Below, in pieces: positions 21,493 through 30,600 of a stretch of 64,000 nucleotides of DNA. Both the position numbers and the translations under genes were made by a program. The first letter of the stretch is position 1, and every line of letters begins with the position of its first letter. Source of the DNA: Lampris incognitus (lineage: Eukaryota > Chordata > Actinopteri > Lampriformes > Lampridae); NCBI RefSeq assembly GCF_029633865.1, contig NC_079211.1, positions 147,327,043-147,391,042 of the forward strand, read 5' to 3'. A model generated the notes under the pieces. The model did no database searches and was not told where the DNA came from. It saw only the letters and a program-made list of their open reading frames with translations.

Positions 21493-21556
21493 ATGTCGAG
21501 CGGCGTCCTTCCTCTGCAGGCGGCGGTGGTTCTCTGCTGCATCATCACACTGCACG
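21493..21556 (+). CDS. cxcl13: cxcl13-like exon 1 (signal peptide)
   Basis: ATG at 21493. It encodes residues 1-21 plus one base. The donor is G|GTGAGT. Its 64-nt coding length and phase 1 are typical for chemokine exon 1. This start is preferred over the in-frame ATGs just before exon 2 because it lies behind a TATA box. Confidence 0.85.
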
Positions 21557-24500
21557 GTGAGTCGCCTGGTACACCCCAGTCCACGGCAAGGTTTTTGGTT
21601 TTCTCTTTATTTTGGTTCATAGCCAGACGATATATGTATATATTGGTTGTATTTATTGTGTACTTTCTTTTATAATTCCCCAGTTGACTTTGCAGCGTGT
21701 CAAGTCCCAGGTGAAAAAATATCATACTTAAGTTATACTTTTAAAAAAATGGGTAACACTTTAGTATGGGGACATAAAAAGATTAATTACTAGTGAATTA
21801 GTAATGATCAAGATGTCACTTTAGTATGGGGAACATATTCTAAGTAAAAAAACTTAATTTACAGTAATTTAACACTTTGAACACTTGTAGTTTTGTGTGT
21901 TGCTATGTAAGAACAGAGCATATTCATTAAGTGTTAGTAAGGGAGAATAACTCTTCTTGTGGTACTACCACCTTATAAAGGCCATACTAAGCAAAGCATA
22001 TTGAGATGGTACTACTAATAAGCAATACTTCTGAGGTTATAGAGGGAAAACTCATAGTTAATGGCTTACTGGTTGTATAATAAGGCCATGCAGAATAAGG
22101 CATTAATGAGTACGTAATAATGACCAATTAAGTGCCAATATGTTGCTAATTTGCATGCTAATAAGCACCTAATTAATGGTGACTACGTTCCCCATACTAA
22201 AGTGTTACCAAAAAATGTACTAAGTACACTTTCATGTTCTTTGTACTTTTTTGTTGCCTTCAAGTCTCCTAAGGTATACTCAACTACTCCTTGAGTACAA
22301 CTTCAATTGTTAATGACTTCTATTTCGAAGTACACTTTTTAAAAGTACATTTTAAGAATACTTTGAATTAAGCACAAAAAGTAAAAGTATATTTGTACAA
22401 ACTTTAGTATACATAGATTATATTTCTAATACACTAAAGTATACTACTTTTTGACCTCCTGATTTTTCCCTGTTTTAGTTTTGGTTTTTTTTTGCCTTTG
22501 CACAAATAAACCTAAGGCGCAGTCAAAACTAAACCTTAAAGGAAGAAGGTGTGATGTACTTGGCGTCGCCTCTTTTTTTCAGTCAAACTGACCCAGATTA
22601 GTGATTTCTTGAGGGAACAAAAACACCACAGTGTTCATCCAGGAGTCACTGAACAGGTGTGGTAAGGCTGATTTCAGTGAAGGGTTTTGGTGCCGCTCCA
22701 CATGCGGCTGTGTGTCCTCGTTACTTTGCTTCTCTAGCAAGTGAACCAGCGTCACCCCCCAGCGGGTAGCAAGGTCATAACGAGTGAAGACTAACGACAT
22801 GAAAATGTGATCAGAGTGTTAAAAATGAAGTGCCGGACCGCTGCCCAACATCACATGTTGATGTCGGTGATGTTACTCTTTTGTTTGCCAGCTTTTTCAA
22901 TGGATGGCTTCGCCCCGGGGCTGAGGTGTCACTGCAGAAAGACGACCTCCCACCAGATCCCTGCTCACCTCTTCAAGAAGTTGGAGGTCATTCCTCCCGG
23001 AGCACAGTGCCGCCGGACTGAAATCATGTGAGTGAGCCGCCAAACGAGACGTTGGCGTATAGAAAGCAGTTTGAGGAGAAATGGCCGTTGACATTAAGTT
23101 AATGTCTCTGAAAACTCGGGTAGCATAAAAACATCATCTGGACCCTTTCTTCCATGCGCTCATTTCCTTTCTTTCCACCTCCGTCATAACATGTCATTAG
23201 GAAGCAGTGACCTTAACCTTTGACCTCCTTGCTATCAATTCCTATCAATGTTGATATTTGAAGCTTAGGGCACTGTTGGCCTAACTGCCTGTCAGTTAAA
23301 AATAAGTAAAAAGAAAAACCTTAAGGAACTAAATGGAAGGGATCAGTGACAACATTCAGTTGACTAAAGCCCATTGTGTTGTGTTAAAACAAATTAAGAC
23401 CATACACTGGACTGTCAGTGTAGATTTGTGATCTTCTTCTTTTTGACATTGTGTATTCCCGGATGACTGAAATGAACCCACCCATTCTGCAGCATTTTAA
23501 AGCCCGCTCACTTTCTCGTCAGGTCTGTATATTGGCAAGAATCCGGCGATGCGGTTCGTAAACACAAGTGTCACTGCTCAGTATATTCTGATGTTAGGAT
23601 ACTACAAACGCTGCGATGTATTGTGTTATTTTGTCAAAATTTTAGAAAATTATCAAGAAAAACCTCAATATGCATCAAATCAGGGTAATCAGTCATGGCT
23701 GTTGTGCGTCCCTGTTACAGTACTGCACCGGCCACCTACTGGTCAGAGATGGAAACTGCACAATGAAGTGGTGACGCTTATGTCTTTGTGCGTCATATTG
23801 AGAATCGATGAAGTGTTGTTAAAGGTAGTACCGTGATACTCGAGTATATTAATATTTTCTTACGCCCCTATTTCTCAGTCCAATCTGTCGATTAACGTGT
23901 AACTCTGCTCTTGTGTTAGTGGGCAGCCTCTCGTTCCTAGCTCGTTCCTAGCTTCTGGCTTGGCCTAGCTTAGCAGTTAGCTCTGCTGCATCGGCAGTTA
24001 GCTCTGCTGCATTAGCAGTTAGCTCTGGTGCATTAGCAGTTAGCTCTGCTGCATTGGCAGTTAGCTCTACTGCATTAGCAGTTAGCTCTGCTGCATCAGC
24101 AGTTAGCTCTGCTGCATTAGCAGTTAGCTCTGGTGCATTAGCAGTTAGCTGTGCTGCATTAGCAGTTAGCTGTGCTGCATTAGCCTATCAGAGCAGCAGC
24201 CTGGTTAACTCGACGGCGTGCTGCGGCTGCTCGGCAGTTGCAGGTAGTAGTCGCTACCGTGCCTTCACCTGGCTCAAGCAAACACTTTTTCTTTTGCAAG
24301 CAGCGTATTTTAAAAGTTCTGATAATCTTATGATCGAAGAAAATGACCATGATCAGGTTAAAGCATATTTTATTAAAAAATCTACTCCCATATTTTCGTA
24401 ATGTGTGTGTGTGTGTGTGGTAGTTAGTGTAGATAGCGGGACCGAAAACTAAAGCACTTATGATCCTAATTCTTTTTGGAGGTGGTAGGTATTGTCTCAG

Positions 24501-26794
24501 AGAGTAAGGGGAAAATCCCAGAAAATTAAAATTATGCATAATTATGCATTAATATGCAAAATATGCATTTTTCTAAAAAAAATGGCTAAAACCACTTTTC
24601 TCTGCATTTCAGATGATTCTGAGCATCTTTGATTTTTTCGCCTATATAAAAAATGTTCTGGGACTTAGAAATGTTCTGGCATTATGCAAAATATATGCAT
24701 TTTTGCAAAAATGCACTTATGATCCTCATTTTTTTTGGAGGTGGTAGGTATTGTTCCAGAGAGGACCAGAAAAATAGCAGAACATTAAAATATAATTATA
24801 ATAAATATGCAAAATATGCATTTTCTAAAAATGGCTAAAAACCACTTTTCTCGGCATTGCAGATGATTCCGAGCATTTGGGGGGAGGGAGTTGGAGTGGG
24901 GGGGGGTTTAGGGGCAGGGGGAAGGCGGTTAGCTTGGCAGGATGAAGAGGGGGGAGATTTAGACGGGTGGATCACCAAACCGCTACATTGTAGCAGGGTT
25001 CTTCTAGTAGATAAATAAAGGTGCCCTGTTCAACATTACATTAAATACAACATAAATGCTAATGTGTTAATTTACACACTTATTAAATCAAATGTAACAT
25101 AAGCTATTGTTTTCCTGTAAAGTTTGCACGGGCCCTCTTGCAGTGTAGTTGAACATGAATACAACATAAAAGCCTTTGCTTTAATTTACACTTTACACAG
25201 CTGGAAACTTCTGGGAAAGTGCAGCTCTTTTCCCCCTCTGGCAGTTTCGTCAGCGCCTCTCCAGCTGCGCCATGCTGATTGCGATACAGCGCCACCACGT
25301 CGCAACTGCAGTTAAAAATGACATCCACCGAGCGCAACGCTCATTAGAAAACAAGTGTTTTTCAGTAAGACCCCCGTTGAGAGCGGCAGGCGGGACGGGA
25401 TCTGATGGAGGCGGCCGCCTCGTAATTCTCTATGCAGGAAAACCTCTGTCTATCGCGAGTTCGAGCAGCTTTCCATAAGCACACTAAAGAAATCACCAAG
25501 ACTGCCCCCCCCCCACTTATGTGACACAGCTGAAATTCGGTCTTTCCTGCCCAGATAGGGGCTCTGTGTCGCCCTCTGTCTCGGTTTGGTAGAGTTGTGA
25601 GGGCAGAGGCTGATTACCATGATCATTTCCATCACAAAGAGGGGTAAATATGGACTCAGGGGTACATGCATTTGTGTCATCCAGACTTGATTACTGTAAT
25701 GTGTTTTCAGGTCTGCCACATGCTGGTAGTAATCAGATGGTTCAGAATGCTGCAGTGAGAATCTTAACTACTACTCCTACTTTCGGCCGCTCCCGTTTGG
25801 GGGCACCACAGCGGATCATCCGTTTCCATTTCTTCCTGTCCTCTGCATCTTCCTCTGTCACACCTGCATGTCCTCCCTCACCACATCCATAAACCTACTC
25901 TTTGGCCTTCCTCTTCTCCTCTTGCCTGGCAGCTCCATATTCAGCATCCTTCTCCCAGTATACCCAGCATCTCTCCTCCACACATGTCCAAACCATCTCA
26001 ATCTTGTCTCTCTTGCTTTGTCTCCAAACCGTCCAACTTGAGCTGTCCCTCTAATATAATCGTTCCTAATCCTGTCCTTCTTCGTTACTCCCAGTGCAAA
26101 TCTTAGCATCTTCAAGTCTGCCACCTCCAGCTCCACCTCCTGTCTTTTCATCAGTGCCACTGTCTCTAAACCATATAACATAGCTGGTCTCACTTAACTA
26201 AAAATCTTAACTAGGAAATTTGACCATATTACACCAATTCTTGCCTCCCTTTATTGGCTTCCTATCCATGTTAGGTCAGACTTCAAGGTGCTTCTGCTGA
26301 CTTATAAAATCCTCCTCCCAGGTCTCCATGGTGACCACCTGGAAACTGCTTGGCATCCTCCTCATCATATTCTTCATATTTTATAATTGTGTTATCCTCC
26401 TTTCAATGTTGTATTGTGTAAATTGTGTGAACACAACATCCCTTGCACGCTGTCCATCTTGGGAGAGAGATCCCTCCTCTGTTGCGCTCCCTGAGGTTCC
26501 TTCCTATTTTTCCTCCCTGTTAAAGGGCTTTTTCAGGGAGTGGTTCCTTATCCGATGTGAGGGTCTAAGGGCAGGATGTTGTGTTGCTATAAAGCCCCCT
26601 GAGGCAAATTTGTCATGATGGGCTATATAAATATAATTGACTTGACTTGTCTCTGTGCAACCACAGAATCACCAAAAAGAACGGTTCGAAGGTTTGTGTC
26701 AACCCTGAGGAAAACTGGATCTCCGAGATCATCAACAGGTTAAAAAAACTGCAGAGGTGAGCTTGTCCGGTGGGCCTGCTTGTTAAAATGGCAT

Positions 26795-26832
<38 letters not shown>

Positions 26833-27200
26833 GCTATATATATATATATGTGTGTGTGTGTATATATGTATATGTATAGCGTTTTTTTTTCCCGAAACCG
26901 TCAATGGTGTTGTGAGTGCTCAACTAATGAGTGGAATATCAACACAGATACAGGGAAAAAGCAGCTGATGAGTGCGAGACGCACGAAACAGGCCTGTACT
27001 GCAATGTATTAAAATCCATTTTCCTGTATCCGTGTTGATATAATATCGGAGAGAGAGAGGTGAAACTTCTCCGTGATGTTTGATAGAAGTCTGAAATGTG
27101 TCCTTCGTTCCTGCACAGAGAGAGAAGGAGCCAAGTGACTCGTCCAGCGACTGCTCCGCTGACGACTGCTGCCCAGACGCCTAAAACCAAACCCCACTAA
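21493..27200 (+). CDS. cxcl13: CXC chemokine, CXCL13-like (four coding exons)
   Basis: Joined exons 21493-21556, 22892-23027, 26667-26756 and 27119-27200 give 372 nt, which is 123 aa plus stop. Intron phases are 1, 2, 2, the standard CXC chemokine layout. Residues 1-24 form a signal peptide (VVLCCIITL core), so the product should be secreted. The C-x-C pair is C34/C36, and C61 and C77 complete the two expected disulfides (34-61, 36-77). The core reads VIPPGAQC, RRTEII, KKNGSKVCVNPEENWI. This matches CXCL13 (P-x-G-x-x-C-x-R-x-EII and VCV-x-P). There is no ELR before CxC. The basic tail RLKKLQRERR then a T/A/P-rich end suggests glycosaminoglycan binding. The neighbour cnot6l gives the same order as human CXCL13-CNOT6L. 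CXCL13 acts on CXCR5 in lymphoid tissue of mammals; that function is not shown here. A different CXC subtype is possible. Confidence 0.88.
21707..22466. mobile_element. AT-rich MITE split by a second MITE
   Basis: The left end CCAGGTGAAAAAATATCATA and right end TAGTATACTACTTTTTGACC (then TCCTG) are inverted-repeat-like. Between them the sequence is rich in AAGTATAC/AAGTACAC words. The element is interrupted at 21752-22209. It lies in cxcl13 intron 1. Confidence 0.55.
21752..22209. mobile_element. hAT-type MITE with exact 8-bp target duplication
   Basis: The inverted ends are GGTAACACTTTAGTATGGGG and CCCCATACTAAAGTGTTACC. They are flanked on both sides by AAAAAATG (21744-21751 and 22210-22217). 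The 458-bp length and 8-bp duplication indicate a non-autonomous hAT element. It has no coding capacity. Confidence 0.88.
22892..23027 (+). CDS. cxcl13: cxcl13-like exon 2 (C-x-C core)
   Basis: The acceptor is TTTGCCAG|C and the donor AT|GTGAGT; 136 nt, phases 1 to 2. It encodes the end of the signal peptide and residues 22-66, including C34, C36 and C61. Confidence 0.9.
23028..23960. other. cxcl13 intron 2, left part; no element recognised
   Basis: Unique-looking sequence. A 95-codon frame at 23549 (+) has no motif or splice support. Confidence 0.5.
23968..24190. repeat. 21-bp minisatellite, about 10 copies
   Basis: Unit GCAGTTAGCTCTGCTGCATT plus A. Changes are limited to a few positions (CATCG, GGTGC, TGTGC). 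As the unit is seven codons long, one frame stays open (AVSSAAL-type repeats), but nothing else suggests coding. It lies in cxcl13 intron 2. Confidence 0.95.
24455..24880. repeat. About 257-bp tandem duplication rich in ATGCAAAAT/ATGCAT words
   Basis: Two units both start with CACTTATGATCCT and contain TGGAGGTGGTAGGTATTGT, ATATGCAAAATATGCATTTT and CACTTTTCTC through CAGATGATTC. They diverge by roughly a tenth. It lies in cxcl13 intron 2. Confidence 0.85.
25645..26655 (+). mobile_element. LINE 3' end (Rex1/CR1-L2-like), split by an RTE fragment
   Basis: SRLDYCNVFSGLPHAG and NAAVRILT end at 25770 and continue at 26214 with RKFDHITPILASLYWLP, the usual RT C-terminal order. The 3' UTR has CCCCCTGAGGCAAATTTGTC and GGGCTATATAAATATAATTG with an (ATTGACTTG) tail. 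It is 5'-truncated and lies in cxcl13 intron 2, with its tail reaching to within about 20 bp of exon 3. Confidence 0.8.
25771..26202 (-). mobile_element. RTE/CFDP2-like LINE fragment nested in the LINE above
   Basis: The minus strand encodes MLYGLETVALMKRQEVELEV through RLRWFGHVWRRDAGYTGRRM to RRGRPKSRFMDVVRED, the C-terminus of RTE-like reverse transcriptases (proteins often named CFDP2-like in fish). It is flanked by the 11-bp duplication AATCTTAACTA at 25760-25770 and 26203-26213. It is a 5'-truncated insertion. Confidence 0.85.
26667..26756 (+). CDS. cxcl13: cxcl13-like exon 3
   Basis: The acceptor is CAACCACAG|A and the donor CAGAG|GTGAGC; 90 nt. It encodes residues 67-96 with C77 and the C-terminal helix (ENWISEIINRLKKLQ). 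Confidence 0.92.
26798..26872. repeat. (AT)n/(GT)n compound microsatellite
   Basis: AT run, a short break (AACGC), another AT run, then GT and TATG. It lies only 40 bp after the exon 3 donor. Confidence 0.9.
27119..27200 (+). CDS. cxcl13: cxcl13-like exon 4 and stop
   Basis: The acceptor is TGCACAG|A. It encodes the basic and T/A/P-rich tail, ending KTKPH and TAA at 27198. Using the AG two bases further would give a stop after about five codons. Confidence 0.8.
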
Positions 27201-27695
27201 CGTTTTGTGGTGTCATTTTACTGTCAAAACAGCCCGGTTCCGGCGCACTGATCAGTGGCTTTCTCCATATCAGTAGGCAAGTACCATCAGTGCAGTAACT
27301 TCGCACTTGACAGTAAAATGTAAGTTTAATTTTCAGTTTGTGTCAATACAACATTGTCTTTCCAAATGTTTTTTTTACAGTGAAATAAGAATTTACCCGT
27401 TTTGTTTATACTGTCATTTGAGCTTTAACTGAGATTAAAAATGTGAATTTGGTAAAGGTGCCTCCTGCAGTGGGTACTTTTGACAGCTAACCTTTAATAA
27501 TGTGATGTAACACACAATTTCCTGGTACAGCTTTGATTATGATAGGCTGTGAATCAAGTCCTTGTATGTCACAGTGCTTTGAATTCCTGCATTGCTCTAT
27601 TTTTCTTTTTTTCTTTGAACTGTATTGTTCCCGTACTGCATACACAAATGTTTTTCCCACCAAAAACACGAGAATAAAATGGCACGTAAAAGACG
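27201..27695 (+). other. cxcl13: 3' UTR of the cxcl13-like gene (inferred)
   Basis: This stretch runs from the stop to just past the first AATAAA on the plus strand. It is AT-rich with no repeat insertion seen. An ATTAAA-type signal at about 27433 could give a shorter form. Confidence 0.5.
27673..27678 (+). terminator. cxcl13: Poly(A) signal AATAAA, plus strand
   Basis: AATAAA in ACGAGAATAAAATGG, 473 bp after the cxcl13-like stop codon. It is the first canonical signal on this strand after the gene. Confidence 0.55.
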
Positions 27696-27699
27696 ACTT

Positions 27700-30600
27700 G
27701 AAAAACGACAATTTTATTGCCTACAGGAAATGGGGGGAGTTGGGGCACAGGGAGATGACACAGGTGCTGATGAGCGCACATGGTTTTTAACTGAGATGCA
27801 CAAAACTGCTCAGAAATCAAAGACAGGAGGCCGCTGCTGTAGAAATCCTCCTCCACCCATTTATCCTGCATCAGTGCCACAGAAGCCTCCTTCTGTCGGG
27901 TGGTAGACCCAGAAATCTCATGTCTCCGAAACCCAGCTAGCCCACCTACCCTTTTGGCAGGCGGGCGTCGTGTTTGCTGGGAAGGAAGCAAAAGTGAACC
28001 CCCCCGCCAAACATTTACTTTCACAATAGCCGAGGTGCAGTAGGGGTGCAGCAGGGGAAAGGTGGGACTTCTACAGCGGCTCCACCTGTACCGTTTCTCA
28101 GAGAAATACAACAAAATTCAGCACCGCCACCTATGGCTGACAAACCTCTGGTTGTCCTCGCAGCCGTGATTCTGGACGCCATGGTTGTGTACACTTTGGT
28201 CTCCACAATACAACAACCTGATCTGTCCTGAATCCGTCAACGAGTCATGACGTGGTTTGCAAAGACAGGCCAAGCGCAGTTATTTCAAAACGTGTTAAGA
28301 AATATAGCACCTTTGTTGGTGACTGCTGGTGACTGAGGACCCAAGCCCAGTTTACCTGCTACTATTAAACTGTTCCTTCCTTACAAAGGGAAAAGGTGCA
28401 ACTCTCAAAACTACGCAAGTTGATTTTGCTGCGAATTATCCGAGAATAAAGGCGTTCTCATTTTTCTAGCAGTCGGGTACCTTGGATGCACTGATGACCC
28501 CCCCCCTCACATTTCTAACGGTTTACATGCCCTGTTCAGAAACACGTGTTCAGCTACTGTAGCTCTGAAGCCAAGGCGGCATTCTTCATCCGAGTTAAGG
28601 ACAGCATGTGCCCAGACTACACAAACTGAGAAAAACAGCTTCGAACTTATTAGCTCCCCAGCCAGCTGGCTAGTTGAGAGACTTTTGAAAATGTGAGGCG
28701 GTTAATCGATTCTCCCGAAAAGTGACCAAATCTAATTTTCCAACAGTTTTTTTTTTGCCGTTTCCCCTTTGTAAAGTGTAACCAGAAGCTCTGCCAGACG
28801 ACGGCTCATTAACCCTACTTGACCCTGTGTGTTTACCGATGGAAAGGTGCTTCAAGTGCACAGTAGTGGGCTACCGTGTCGGTTGTTAACCAATGAAATT
28901 TCTCCCTGATACTTGAAGGAATAGTTCCTACGTTTTAAAGCCCCCTTCTATTTCCTACCCACCATTAAGTAGCCTTGTAATTGCTTCAGGCGACCCACGG
29001 TAAACTTTTTCTGAACAGGAGGAGAATTATCCCCAACTGTCCCCATTGACATGCACTGCAGCGTAGCTGGCTGGCAGGAGCTGCGTGTCCGGTATGAAGT
29101 CCAGGACAGACGAACGTGAAAACAACCGACAACGTAAGCAGCGGGTAGAAAATAGTGGCGGGCCACAAAACTTCTGAACTGTCCCTTTGGCGTACAACCG
29201 GAGGCGAGACAATTCAGTGTTGTTAGTACAACCTTCGACTAACATTTCGTTCTTACATCCCTTTTGCATACAATGTTGAGTACATTTTCACCAAGTTCGG
29301 ACACTACACAGCCGTCTGTTGTCTGCAGAATGCTTTTCCACAGGTTGAGTATTTATGAAGTTACATAAAACCATTGCTGAACATAACACAGCTGCCGTTT
29401 AGCTGTGACTGTCAAGGACGCAGGGACAACCTGCCCAGTCAGATTCAACATGGGTAAGGCAGATGGAGACTCACTTGACAGCTCTCTGGCATTGTCAACT
29501 CGTTTAGATGGATGAGTGTTTTTTTGCTTCCACCTTTCTTGAGCCGTTGCGGGCAAGAGGGGAGCGGTCTCGTTGAAGCTATGGATGACTCGGGGGGGCC
29601 CCCCAAAGACAAAAGATAATGCAGCTATCATCCAATTCACAACTCGTTAAAATAAAACCAGTGGGGGTGGGGGGGGGATGACAGAACAGGGTTTTTACAT
29701 TCAGATATGGTACATGACGACGGTCATGATAATTCTGACACAGGGTACTCGCGTCCTCGCCAATGCGTTGGTACAATAAGCATACCAGTCAACATTCAGC
29801 TATCAACGTGGATCTGATCTGATCGCCTGACTGATACAAAATATGGCAAATGACTCGTAAAGAAACTTTTGTCGTTGGCCTGAAGAGTACAAAAAAAAAA
29901 GGAGAAGAAAGTTTGGCTTCACACAAAAGCCGTATCTGTGGCTCATCAGAACAAGTGCCGAGTCAGACAAGGGAAGTTCATCTTGTGAGGCTCGATACCC
30001 TATAATCTCATCACCAAACGGTCTGGTAAAATATGGCGGAAACGGGGGAAAGTTGGCGGGATGGTTGGATGGATGGATGGACAAAGGGATGTGTGGAGGG
30101 AGGGATGACAGTGCTGGGTTTTCTCCGAGTGGCTTGGTCTCATGGGCAGTGCTGCTGTTGAGGGAATTGTACAAACTAGGCACGTTGTTTGTAGAAAAAG
30201 TATGTCAGATATGCTCTACAAAAACACAAAGGGTTGAACGCCTGCAGATACCGATAGATGTGGATTTCCTCTGATGTGGTCTACCGTGAGATACATGAAG
30301 TGCCTGTGGACGAGCTCACGAAAGCCTGTGATGAGAATCTGAAGAGGCGTTTGTTTGTTCTTCCATCGTGAAGCTGGATGAACATACAAAGCAAGACAGA
30401 ACTTTGGACTGGAGCGTTGTCTCAGAGCGTGGGCAGCGCGGCTTTGAGAGAACATCCAGATTTGCAGTGGGGAAATAAAAAGCCATCACGACAATTTCGT
30501 TCTTAATCTACAACATTTATCTGGTTTTCAAAAGCTCGGTAATGCTGATTTGTACAAAGTGTCAACTGAAGACCGCATTTCAGTTTTGAGACAGAAAAAA

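Noticed and set aside
27569-28114. 181-codon minus-strand frame
   Set aside because: No recognisable domain and no conserved composition. It overlaps both inferred gene 3' ends.
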